Assembly: GCF_014202945.1 (NCBI RefSeq)
Contig: NZ_JACHHW010000002.1
Coordinates: forward strand, 62,001 to 126,000
Length of the DNA stretch: 64,000 bases
Source of the DNA: Zhongshania antarctica
GTDB taxonomy: Bacteria; Pseudomonadota; Gammaproteobacteria; Pseudomonadales; Spongiibacteraceae
Reading direction: 5' to 3'
The notes under the pieces are model-generated. The model saw only the letters and a program-made list of their open reading frames with translations. It was not told where the DNA came from and ran no database searches. Positions within the stretch are counted from its first letter, which is position 1; each line of letters begins with the position of its first letter. This document shows positions 9,312 to 17,235 of this stretch, one piece after another. The position numbers and the translations under genes are program-made.

Positions 9312-10361
9312 ATGGAAGAAGCAAAAAAAAACGGCTTGCGTCTTTATAAAAGCGCAGCCCTTGTTGCCGCAATCCTTGCGAGCAATATAACTCAGGCCGA
9401 AATGTTTAATACCGGCAAGGTACTCGCGACCGGCGGCGTTAGCATGATCGACGGCGCAGGCGGTGGTGGTATCACTCCATGGGCAACTATCACTGGTTAT
9501 GCAACCCGTGACGGTATTAACGGAAACCTTCATTACACCTATGCGCCACTGGCAAACTACACCCTGCACTCGGTCGGCGCAGCGGTCGGATTCTGGGATC
9601 GCTTCGAGTTATCATATACCAAAAGCTCACTCACAACGGGCTCTACTTTCGACACAGTTGGCCTAATTGCCGACACTGCTGGCGGTCCTTCTGGGCAATT
9701 AGCAGGCACCCCAATCAACACCGGTATAGAACCCTTTAACACCACAATTGACATGGACATTGTCGGCGCCAAGGTACGCGTTTTTGGTGAAGCCATTTAC
9801 GATTCAGACAATCTTATTCCACAGATTGCCATCGGTGGCTTCTACAAAAAGAACGAAAATGAAGATCTCTTAAAAACGCTGAAAGCAGCAAAGGCAAAAG
9901 ATTGGGAAGCCTATATTTCGGCGACCAAAATATTCTTTCCTATTAACACGCTAATTAATATCACCGCGCGTTACACCGCGGCAAACCAAACCGGTCTTGT
10001 CGGCTTTGGCGGCCCCGGCGGCGACGACAAGGAAATTCGGCCTGAAATATCCCTTGCTTATCTGCTCCGTAAAGACACCGTTATTGGTATTGAATGGGCC
10101 AAACACGGAGACAATTTAGAAGGGGAAAGTGTCGAGATTGGCGGCCTAAATTTAACTGAGCTGCAACCAACATTAGACAGTTTAGGTATGAGCAATCTTT
10201 CAGGCACATTAACTCAGCACGAAAGTGACTGGTTTGATGCCTTTATTGCCTACTTCCCAAACAAAAATCTGTCGATGACATTCGCCTACGCAATGCTTGG
10301 CGACATCACGATTACCCCTGACCAGCACGGATTCTATCTTTCACTTCAGGCCAGCTTCTAA
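9312..10361 (+). CDS. DUF3034 family outer-membrane-type protein
   Basis: About 349 residues. The start is the ATG at 9312, preceded by TAGGAG; upstream in-frame codons lack a ribosome site and would spoil the signal peptide. A signal peptide (KSAALVAAILASNITQAE) leads into glycine-rich alternating beta sequence (ATGGVSMIDGAGGGGITPWATITGYATRDG) that ends in an aromatic residue (LSLQASF), as in outer-membrane barrels. The repeated motifs match the DUF3034 family, which has no known function. It heads a run of five exported-protein genes and could be the surface component of that system. Confidence 0.8.
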   Translation: MEEAKKNGLRLYKSAALVAAILASNITQAEMFNTGKVLATGGVSMIDGAGGGGITPWATITGYATRDGINGNLHYTYAPLANYTLHSVGAAVGFWDRFELSYTKSSLTTGSTFDTVGLIADTAGGPSGQLAGTPINTGIEPFNTTIDMDIVGAKVRVFGEAIYDSDNLIPQIAIGGFYKKNENEDLLKTLKAAKAKDWEAYISATKIFFPINTLINITARYTAANQTGLVGFGGPGGDDKEIRPEISLAYLLRKDTVIGIEWAKHGDNLEGESVEIGGLNLTELQPTLDSLGMSNLSGTLTQHESDWFDAFIAYFPNKNLSMTFAYAMLGDITITPDQHGFYLSLQASF

Positions 10362-10402
10362 AAACCGTATTAGCTAAGTCTACTCGATCTCAGGAGAGCA
10401 TC

Positions 10403-10864
10403 ATGAAACCGATATTTCGCACTATCGCCATTGCAATACTGGCAGGCACTGCCGCTCTGCCGAGCTATGCCCAAACTGCAGAAACAAACACTTTTCCAGG
10501 CCTTGACGACGACGCTGTTCAACAATGGGGCGGCGAAGAAGGGGTCCGTAACTGGGTGGAAAGTTTGTTTTACTACATTATGCTGGACAACCGGATCAAT
10601 CATGTTTTCCGCGAGTTCGGCAATATTGAGCGTCAGATATATTTAAACACTCAGCTAACACAGCTTGTATTAGGTGGTGCAGTAGAGTACCAGGGTGCCA
10701 GCATGGCAGCGGCCCACGCCGACCTTGGCATTACCGTAACGCAATTCAATGCCGTTGTTGAAGCAGCTTATCTGGCTTGTGAAAGAGTCACCGTAACCTA
10801 CGAAGCTTGCAACCAGCTAATCGCTGCTCTGGCGCCGTATGAACGCGTGATTGTAACTCGCTAA
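10403..10864 (+). CDS. Exported group I-type truncated haemoglobin
   Basis: 153 residues, with a signal peptide (cleavage after about Ala23, SYAQT) followed by a truncated-globin fold. Visible features are WGGEEGVRNWVESLF in the first helices and YQGASMAAAHADLGI, where His105 is the likely proximal haem ligand. Bacterial truncated globins are usually cytoplasmic and handle NO or oxygen, so export is a notable feature. Cys124 and Cys133 could form a disulfide in the periplasm. It lies 41 bases after the DUF3034 gene and has a clear AGGAGAG ribosome site. Confidence 0.8.
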   Translation: MKPIFRTIAIAILAGTAALPSYAQTAETNTFPGLDDDAVQQWGGEEGVRNWVESLFYYIMLDNRINHVFREFGNIERQIYLNTQLTQLVLGGAVEYQGASMAAAHADLGITVTQFNAVVEAAYLACERVTVTYEACNQLIAALAPYERVIVTR

Positions 10865-10886
10865 TTAGTCGCACTACGGAGAACAC

Positions 10887-11489
10887 ATGCTCAATCCATT
10901 TGTAAAAATGGGCGGCACGGCATCTACTTCAGATGCCGTTGCGCGGCGCCCACTAGATGCAGAAAAAATAATTTTATTATTGTTTTTTCTTATTATTAGC
11001 AGCCTCTATTCAGGAAATGCAAAAGCGTTTGAACTGTATAAAACATTTCAGACACCGGATGTCTTTCTCGCCGAAATGTTTAACAACCAGGTGCCCGCAC
11101 CCACTGTGCTTAATTTAGACGCCAAAGCACAAAGTGAGATACGTGCGGTATTTAATCGCCCTTTTCCATCTCAGCGAGTGCGCTACTGGAAAGACGCGAA
11201 TAAAACCGTGTGGGTTTTTGATGATATAGGTAAAGAGGGCTATGTGCCGACCACTTCAGGATTTGCTGTGAGCAACGGCGCTATCGAGACTGCTCGCGTC
11301 CTCATCTACCGAGAATCTCGTGGCGAACAAGTTGCAGAACCGTCTTTCCTTAACCAATTAAAAGGAGCAAAGGCATCCGGAAACATGCTAAGCAATAAGG
11401 TGGACAATATTACCGGCGCTACTCTTTCAGTACAAATGATGGAACGCATGGCACGAACCGCTCTCACCTTAGATACTTTAAGTCACTAA
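10887..11489 (+). CDS. Periplasmic FMN-binding domain protein (likely covalently flavinylated)
   Basis: 200 residues. One hydrophobic segment (IILLLFFLIISSLYSGNAKAF, about 27-48) is a late signal sequence or anchor. The C-terminal FMN-binding domain carries DNITGATLS at 173-181, which fits the D-x-x-[ST]-G-A-[ST]-x-[ST] pattern that the transferase ApbE uses to attach FMN. The acceptor position is Ser181 rather than the more common Thr. No apbE is in the window. Its position directly before the PepSY membrane protein suggests it takes electrons from, or passes them to, that membrane partner. Confidence 0.8.
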   Translation: MLNPFVKMGGTASTSDAVARRPLDAEKIILLLFFLIISSLYSGNAKAFELYKTFQTPDVFLAEMFNNQVPAPTVLNLDAKAQSEIRAVFNRPFPSQRVRYWKDANKTVWVFDDIGKEGYVPTTSGFAVSNGAIETARVLIYRESRGEQVAEPSFLNQLKGAKASGNMLSNKVDNITGATLSVQMMERMARTALTLDTLSH

Positions 11490-11512
11490 TAAATGGCCTT
11501 CTGGGAGGCTCT

Positions 11513-12409
11513 ATGAACACTCAACATGCCCTTCGCGCCGAAGCAGACGGGGCGACCTACAATGATTCACAAACACCAACGGTTAAAAAAATTGCTATCA
11601 AACCCGTCTCGTCTACGCAGAAAAAACCGGCCGCCGCAAAGCGCAATACGTCATTACTATTGCGCCAGTGGCACCAACGCCTAGGCATATTTGCCTTTGT
11701 GTTTATGGGCTGGTTAGGTTTCAGTGGTATTTTACTTAATCAAAGCGTCAGCATGGGACTCGACGCTATTCGCGTCGGGTCCAGCACACTAATGTCGCTT
11801 TATGGCTTACATACCACGATTCCGGAAAACGGCTATTTTTCTGCTGGGCACTGGCTGGTTACTACGACAGAAAATACCGTTTTAAACGATATCGCCCTCG
11901 ACCGGCATATTCCCTCACCGCTGGGATTTGTCGATATCAAAAACAACGGCGACGAACTCTTGTTTGTTGCGACCAATGACAAGCTCACCTTGTTATCGCC
12001 CGCAGGTGTGCTCATTGAAGAACTCAGCGGCTATATGCTCCCCGTAGGCCATATTCGCGGTATTGGCAGCGTGGAACAGCAAGACACGTCATTTTTGGCT
12101 CTTCAAGGTGAAGGGACTTATATTAGCGCCGATGGATTAAGTTGGCAGGAATTTGAAAACAACGAAGCCATAACCTGGTCGTCACTTACCCAGCTCGACG
12201 AAGATGCAAAATCCGACGTCGAGCCCTATGCCCACCCTACCGTTGCCCTAGAGCAAGTATTAATTGACCTACACAGCGGTCGCTTGTTTGGCTCAATTGG
12301 CTCCAGCCTAATTAACTTAGTAGGCGCCGCCGCCGTCTTATTATCGATTAGTGGCATTTGGATGACATGGCGTACCAATCGCATGCGCAAAGCTCGTCAG
12401 AAAAAATAA
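11513..12409 (+). CDS. PepSY-associated transmembrane protein
   Basis: 298 residues. A charged cytoplasmic N-terminus is followed by a first helix starting LLLRQWHQRLGIFAFVFMGW (about 49-75), a large periplasmic part, and a second helix (about 262-285, LINLVGAAAVLLSISGIWMTWR). The WHQRLG motif and the IDLHSGRLFG stretch before the last helix are hallmarks of the PepSY_TM family, whose members often work with iron uptake or flavin reductase partners. The conserved histidines beside the helices could bind haem and carry electrons across the membrane (inference). It lies 23 bases after the FMN-binding gene. Confidence 0.8.
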   Translation: MNTQHALRAEADGATYNDSQTPTVKKIAIKPVSSTQKKPAAAKRNTSLLLRQWHQRLGIFAFVFMGWLGFSGILLNQSVSMGLDAIRVGSSTLMSLYGLHTTIPENGYFSAGHWLVTTTENTVLNDIALDRHIPSPLGFVDIKNNGDELLFVATNDKLTLLSPAGVLIEELSGYMLPVGHIRGIGSVEQQDTSFLALQGEGTYISADGLSWQEFENNEAITWSSLTQLDEDAKSDVEPYAHPTVALEQVLIDLHSGRLFGSIGSSLINLVGAAAVLLSISGIWMTWRTNRMRKARQKK

Positions 12410-12443
12410 TTGCCGATTCAAAAGAGTCGATGTGGAGGTAAAA

Positions 12444-13157
12444 GTGAAAGTCTATTTATTGTTTACGTCATTAGCCGCGCTAATCATGTTTGCTGGTGCA
12501 GCAATTTCTTCAGATATGATGGCAGCCAGAGGCGGCGCGATAAAAATTCAAAGCTACGCATTTGGTCCCAATACGATAACTAGCCAACCAGGCGAAGAAA
12601 TTGTATGGATCAACAACGACAGTTCCAGCCACAGTATTCTAATCGACGGCCACGAAAGCCCGCGCTTAAGAAAAGGCAGCGAGTACCATTACACCTTTTC
12701 GGCTGCGGGAGAATACCATTACCAATGTGGTATTCATCCAGCGATGAAAGGCACGATCATCATCGCGGATGATGGCGCGAAAAATGCATCTCAATCGACA
12801 CCAACTAGCCCTAAGCCTCGTCCTGTCATGGAGAAGTCTATGTCTACTATGTCGTCTGCTTCCATCTCAACACCGCGCCCCAAAGTCGTTCAAAACGACA
12901 TTTCAGCGGGAAAAGATACCGTATCCATTGTCGATTTCATGCGATTTTCCCCGGCGGTACTCACGGTAACCGCCGGTACCGAGGTCACCTGGAATAACCA
13001 CGACGGCTCCAATCACATTATTCAAGCTGGTAATATTCGCAGCCCGCGATTGCGTCACGATGCGAGTTTTTCCTACCGTTTCGACGAGCCCGGCGAATAC
13101 CCTTATATCTGCGGCATTCACGGCAACAAAATGTCGGGGAAAATTATCGTAAAGTAA
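12444..13157 (+). CDS. Periplasmic protein with two cupredoxin domains
   Basis: About 237 residues. The GTG at 12444 is chosen because TGGAGGT (12433-12439) lies just before it; a GTG at 12432 falls inside that ribosome site. A signal peptide is followed by two blue-copper-like domains of about 80 residues. Each has a complete type 1 copper set: His in SSSHSI, Cys and His in YQCGIH, Met in PAMKG; then His in SNHII, Cys and His in YICGIH, Met in NKMSG. A Ser/Thr/Pro-rich linker joins them. It is the last gene of the redox cluster and probably a soluble electron carrier. The duplicated arrangement is uncommon. Confidence 0.85.
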   Translation: MKVYLLFTSLAALIMFAGAAISSDMMAARGGAIKIQSYAFGPNTITSQPGEEIVWINNDSSSHSILIDGHESPRLRKGSEYHYTFSAAGEYHYQCGIHPAMKGTIIIADDGAKNASQSTPTSPKPRPVMEKSMSTMSSASISTPRPKVVQNDISAGKDTVSIVDFMRFSPAVLTVTAGTEVTWNNHDGSNHIIQAGNIRSPRLRHDASFSYRFDEPGEYPYICGIHGNKMSGKIIVK

Positions 13158-13244
13158 ATTCCCACCGTCATTAGCACGGCGGTTGATCCACCTTCTCGGC
13201 TAGGGCAAACTTAGGCCTTTATTGCTGCCACGCTGCCCTAGACT

Positions 13245-13952
13245 ATGACTGATATCGTCAATTGCGACCCCGACGCCCTAAGCCCCATCAACACAGATCA
13301 ATTATTACACGCAGTCAGCGATGACAGCCCAATAAAAATCTTAATCCTCTATGGTTCACTGCGCAGCCGCTCATTCAGCCGTTTGCTCGCCCAAGAGTGC
13401 GCGCGGTTACTGAATTATTATGGCGCCGAAGCCAAAATATATAATCCGTCACAGCTCCCCCTACCTGACGATAGCGGCGATGACCACCCTAAGGTCGTCG
13501 AGCTGCGCGAACTCGCCCAATGGTGCGACGGCATGGTGTGGTGCTCGCCAGAGCGCCACGGCGCCATGACTGGCATTATGAAAGCGCAAATCGACTGGAT
13601 TCCCCTTAGCATCGGCGCAGTGCGGCCAACGCAGGGTAAAACCTTGGCGCTAATGCAAGTCAACGGCGGTTCTCAATCCTTTAACGCGGTCAATCAAATG
13701 CGCATATTAGGCCGTTGGATGCGGATGTTTACCATTCCCAACCAATCCTCAGTAGCCAAAGCGTGGCTAGAGTTCGACGATAACGACCGCATGAAGCCCT
13801 CGGCGTATTACAATCGGGTCGTCGACGTTATTGAAGAGCTAGTGAAATTCACGCTGCTACTCAGGAACAAAAAAGATATGTTGGTCGACCGTTACTCCGA
13901 GCGTGTTGAGTCTGCCGAAGCCCTGCGCCAGCGACTTAGTGTGCGCAGTTAA
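13245..13952 (+). CDS. arsH: NADPH-dependent FMN reductase ArsH
   Basis: 235 residues matching ArsH flavoproteins, which are linked to resistance to organoarsenicals and use NADPH and FMN, usually as tetramers. The phosphate-binding loop [12 protein letters not shown] and the family signature [23 protein letters not shown] are both present. It is 87 bases downstream of the cupredoxin gene and runs almost directly into the phosphopantetheinyl transferase gene. No arsR, arsB or arsC accompanies it here; the other arsenic genes lie 21 kb away. No strong ribosome site is seen before the ATG. Confidence 0.9.
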   Translation: MTDIVNCDPDALSPINTDQLLHAVSDDSPIKILILYGSLRSRSFSRLLAQECARLLNYYGAEAKIYNPSQLPLPDDSGDDHPKVVELRELAQWCDGMVWCSPERHGAMTGIMKAQIDWIPLSIGAVRPTQGKTLALMQVNGGSQSFNAVNQMRILGRWMRMFTIPNQSSVAKAWLEFDDNDRMKPSAYYNRVVDVIEELVKFTLLLRNKKDMLVDRYSERVESAEALRQRLSVRS

Positions 13953-13956
13953 GGCC

Positions 13957-14700
13957 ATGAGCAAAACGCCGCAAAAGGCACTCACAGAATTTATCTGTAT
14001 AGACCCTGTAGACCAGCGCCTTAATCCCGCTGTTTTAATGTCAGGGACATTCAAACTTGATCAATTTGACGAGGTATTCTTTAGCGACGCCGCTATCCAC
14101 TTACCCGCCGCAATCAGCCGCGCCAGCGACAAGCGCAAGGCCGAATATTTTTGCGGCCGCTATCTTGCCGCTCTGGCGCTACATCATTACGGTGTGGAAC
14201 ATTTTGACCTGCTCGCCGACGACAAACGTTGCCCCCAGTGGCCCGCAGGGTTTATTGGCAGCATTAGCCACACCGACAATTTTGCCGTCTGCGCCCTTGC
14301 CCCCAGTAGCGAATTGAGCGCGATTGGCATAGATTGCCAAGAGATCCTCAGTCCAGCCAAAGCCGAAAAACTTTGGCCCAAAATTCTCGACAGCAACGAG
14401 TTCGACATCATCACCGGCTCAAGCGTCGAGCTGAACTACGGGCTAAGCCTGTGCTTCTCAGCCAAAGAGAGTATTTATAAAGCGCTCTACCCTTTTATCA
14501 GAAAATTCTTCGGCTTTAGCGCCGCCAAGCTCTGCGCAATAAATTCTGAGCAGCAATACTTGGAATTTAACTTCTCCGCACAGCTAGCAAAACCAATTGG
14601 TATCAAGCATTCCCTCAGAGTTTATTACCGCATCGACAGCAATCGCGCGCTAAGCTATGTGCAACTCAGTCCCGAGCAACTTAGCACCCAAGCACAATAA
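13957..14700 (+). CDS. 4'-phosphopantetheinyl transferase (EntD/Sfp type)
   Basis: About 247 residues. The enzyme transfers phosphopantetheine from coenzyme A to carrier domains of non-ribosomal peptide, polyketide or fatty acid synthases. Conserved motifs are FIGSISHTDNFAVCA, IGIDCQE (metal-binding acidic residues) and FSAKESIYKALYP. The ATG at 13957, four bases after the arsH stop, is the likely start; upstream in-frame codons would overlap arsH and add residues not typical of the family. It lies just before the iron-uptake operon, which fits a role in siderophore assembly, but no synthase gene is in this window. Confidence 0.88.
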   Translation: MSKTPQKALTEFICIDPVDQRLNPAVLMSGTFKLDQFDEVFFSDAAIHLPAAISRASDKRKAEYFCGRYLAALALHHYGVEHFDLLADDKRCPQWPAGFIGSISHTDNFAVCALAPSSELSAIGIDCQEILSPAKAEKLWPKILDSNEFDIITGSSVELNYGLSLCFSAKESIYKALYPFIRKFFGFSAAKLCAINSEQQYLEFNFSAQLAKPIGIKHSLRVYYRIDSNRALSYVQLSPEQLSTQAQ

Positions 14701-14870
14701 CCCCCCGCAAAGTTAAGTGCCGCCTATATTAAGTCGCAAACAATACGTCACTGCTTAGCCCCGACCGTGAACAGGATTTCTGCACCACGTCAGGCGCCGG
14801 GCTCGCTCACCCACGCCAGCCTAATTACATAAATGTTCCGCATACGATTGACAGCAGCCTCTTTTTATAT

Positions 14871-14892
14871 CTTAATGATAACCGTTCTCATT
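14871..14892 (+). promoter_or_regulatory. Fur box upstream of the exbB operon
   Basis: The 19 bases at 14871-14889 match the Fur consensus GATAATGATAATCATTATC at 14 positions, with TTAATGATAA intact. A second partly overlapping run, CATTACGATTACCATTA, extends it to about 14906. The site sits 35-50 bases before the exbB ATG, where Fur would block transcription under iron sufficiency. This is scored by hand, not with a matrix. Confidence 0.75.
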
Positions 14893-14924
14893 ACGATTAC
14901 CATTAAATATACTTTGAGCCTACT

Positions 14925-15584
14925 ATGTTGCAACTTCTTTTCACCGGCGGCCCCGTTATTTGGTTGCTGTCTCTTTTTTCACTCCTCGGGCTAACCGTTG
15001 CCAGCTATAAAGTATGGCAGCTATTTGGCCAACTAAAGCTCAATGACGACGCCGCCGCACGGGCGTTTAAGCTACTCGAAGAAGGCCGGAAGCCCGAGGC
15101 CTTAATGCTAATCAATGGCCACCAAAACCCCAGCGCCAAGGCGCTGAGCCGCTGCCTACAACTGTTTAGCAACAAATACCTCAACCTCCCGCAAGCCCGC
15201 GATGAAGCTTACCGCGGTGCGCGTCTACAAGCCGAGCAGCTCAGCAGCCATCTCCGCATGTTAGAGGTGATCGCCACCCTCGCCCCGCTGCTTGGCCTTC
15301 TCGGCACGGTACTGGGCATGATCGAAGCCTTCCGCGCGATGGAGACCGCCGGAGAGCAAGTTAATCCCGCGATTCTATCTGGCGGTATTTGGCAGGCACT
15401 GCTTACCACTGCCGCTGGCTTGATAGTGGCAATTCCGATTTCGGTATTGCACAGCTGGCTAGAGCGCTGCACTGAACGCCAGACCCAATCTATTCAAAAT
15501 ACCATCGAGTACGCCTTTACGCTGAATAGCCAAACGAAAAGCGCAATTCACTCGACAGCCAAAGATGCGAGTGAACTGGCGTGA
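14925..15584 (+). CDS. exbB: ExbB-like proton channel subunit
   Basis: 219 residues of the MotA/TolQ/ExbB family. This inner-membrane subunit uses the proton gradient to energise TonB. An N-terminal helix (VIWLLSLFSLLGLTVASYKV) and a later helix pair in a family-typical segment (LEVIATLAPLLGLLGTVLGMIEAF to LLTTAAGLIVAIPISVL) are seen. It is the first gene of an iron operon behind a Fur box, and its stop overlaps the next gene's GTG. Confidence 0.9.
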   Translation: MLQLLFTGGPVIWLLSLFSLLGLTVASYKVWQLFGQLKLNDDAAARAFKLLEEGRKPEALMLINGHQNPSAKALSRCLQLFSNKYLNLPQARDEAYRGARLQAEQLSSHLRMLEVIATLAPLLGLLGTVLGMIEAFRAMETAGEQVNPAILSGGIWQALLTTAAGLIVAIPISVLHSWLERCTERQTQSIQNTIEYAFTLNSQTKSAIHSTAKDASELA

Positions 15585-16021
15585 GCGCAGTACTCTCTTT
15601 AGCAAGCGCGCCAGCGCTAAGCACTGCGCGACGTAAAAATAATATTAGCCTCACCGCTTTAATTGATGTGGTGTTTATTTTATTAATGTTTTTTATGCTG
15701 ACATCCACCTTCAGCAAAGAGCAAAGCATCGGCCTTAAAAAATCGCAGGGCGTTGCAGCGCCAAGCAGCTCCACCGCGCCGCAATTACTATTAGCTTACA
15801 AGGATGGCAGTTTTGCCTATTTCAATAACTCGCTGACCGCCCTCAGTAGTTTGGCTGAGCTCAATACACTTGCCAGTAAAGATCAAGGTGTAAACCTGTT
15901 ACCCGCCGCTGAATTGCGCGTACAGGACATTGTTATTCTGTTCGAGCAATTAAAGTCCAACGGTTTTATGCACGTCAGTTTGGGCGAGCCGCTACCCGAG
16001 GCGAGCAAGCGCGATGAATAG
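15581..16021 (+). CDS. exbD: ExbD-like subunit, first copy
   Basis: 146 residues. The short cytoplasmic N-terminus is followed by a single helix with the conserved proton-carrying Asp (ISLTALIDVVFILLMFFMLTSTF) and a periplasmic domain. It starts with GTG, overlapping the exbB stop (GTGA), so the two are translationally coupled. Together with the second ExbD it forms the stator for TonB. Confidence 0.9.
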   Translation: MSAVLSLASAPALSTARRKNNISLTALIDVVFILLMFFMLTSTFSKEQSIGLKKSQGVAAPSSSTAPQLLLAYKDGSFAYFNNSLTALSSLAELNTLASKDQGVNLLPAAELRVQDIVILFEQLKSNGFMHVSLGEPLPEASKRDE

Positions 16022-16442
16022 AAACCTTTTGCCCGCGGCAAAGAAAATTAGCGGCGACGAAAATTTAATCCCCTTAATTAATATTGTTTTTTTACTGCTG
16101 ATTTTTTTCATGGTCGCGGGGCAATTTAAAACCGCGCAAAGTGGCGCGGTGCAGCTGCCCAGTAGCAGCCAGAGCAAGGTCGAGAATAGCCAAGCCATCA
16201 AAATCATTATTAACCAGCAAGGCGAAATATTTCTTAATCAAACAGGGGCTACATCGCACGCTATCAGCCCACAGGCTCTGAGCGAATACTTTAATCAGCT
16301 GCCAAGCGCCGAGCCAACAAAGGTTTCGCTGTACGCGGATCAAAACCTGAGCGCGGCGCAATTACACCTCGCGCTAGGCGCGATGGCAAACTACCCGCAG
16401 CTCAGCATTAACTTGCACACCCGCAACGGTGGCCGAGACTAA
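16014..16442 (+). CDS. exbD: ExbD-like subunit, second copy
   Basis: 142 residues, similar in layout to the preceding gene but distinct in sequence. The helix reads [21 protein letters not shown], where the Asp of the usual LIDVVF motif is replaced by Asn. That change would remove the usual protonatable residue, so this copy may be a structural partner to the first ExbD. It overlaps the first exbD gene by eight bases (ATGAATAG) and the tonB start by one base (TAATG). Confidence 0.9.
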   Translation: MNRNLLPAAKKISGDENLIPLINIVFLLLIFFMVAGQFKTAQSGAVQLPSSSQSKVENSQAIKIIINQQGEIFLNQTGATSHAISPQALSEYFNQLPSAEPTKVSLYADQNLSAAQLHLALGAMANYPQLSINLHTRNGGRD

Positions 16443-17233
16443 TGCGCCTGCTGCCATGGATTATTGCCTTTGTATTTGCAGTTGGCGTACACGCCTCGCT
16501 GCTTTACCTCGCCGAGCAGTCGCCGCGCCCAACACCGCTTATCGGCGCCGATGCCGAGGGCAGAGACGGATTAGAAATTGGCCTCGGCATGAGTGGTTCT
16601 TATGCCGACGTCGCCAAACACATCGCGCAGAGTGAGGTCGTGCCCGAGCCTAGCCCAGCGCCCAAGCCTAAACATCAGCCAGCGCCTAAATTAAAACCCA
16701 AACCCGCACCAGCTAAACCGCCGACCAAGCCGCAAGTTAAAGCCGAGGCGGCAATACACGGTTATCAAAGCGCCGTCGACCCTTCAGCAAGCCGCCAAGC
16801 CAAGGCAGAAACGGCTAAGCCTGAGGCTACAGCTCACCAAAACACGAGTGCCGACACCTCAACAAACGCCATGGTTCGCGCCAGTGGCTCGGGCATGCAA
16901 CGCAGCGCCGGCGGCAAGAAAGGAGACAGCAGCCACTATTTTAGTCAAGTCATGGCGCAGCTCAGTCATTACAAAACCTACCCGCCTGAGCTTAAAAAAC
17001 GCAAAAACCAAGGCGTGGTGACACTTAAATTCGGCATCCGCCGCAGCGGTGAAATTTTTGCCGCATCAATTAAAACCAGTTCTGGCCATGGCGCCCTCGA
17101 CGACGCGGCGCTGCAAATGCTCGCCGACGCCTCACCGCTGCCGCCACTACCTGCAAGTATAAAAAAAGAAGAGATCCATCTCGTTATACCTATTGAGTAC
17201 TCCCTTATCACCAATGACTTCCATGAGGATTAA
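16442..17233 (+). CDS. tonB: TonB energy-transducing protein
   Basis: 263 residues. An N-terminal helix ([19 protein letters not shown], with the conserved His) anchors it. A Pro/Lys-rich spacer (about 70-105, [19 protein letters not shown]) spans the periplasm, and a C-terminal domain ([26 protein letters not shown]) contacts receptor TonB boxes. It couples the ExbB/ExbD motor to the receptor encoded immediately downstream (two-base gap). Confidence 0.92.
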   Translation: MRLLPWIIAFVFAVGVHASLLYLAEQSPRPTPLIGADAEGRDGLEIGLGMSGSYADVAKHIAQSEVVPEPSPAPKPKHQPAPKLKPKPAPAKPPTKPQVKAEAAIHGYQSAVDPSASRQAKAETAKPEATAHQNTSADTSTNAMVRASGSGMQRSAGGKKGDSSHYFSQVMAQLSHYKTYPPELKKRKNQGVVTLKFGIRRSGEIFAASIKTSSGHGALDDAALQMLADASPLPPLPASIKKEEIHLVIPIEYSLITNDFHED

Positions 17234-17235
17234 AC

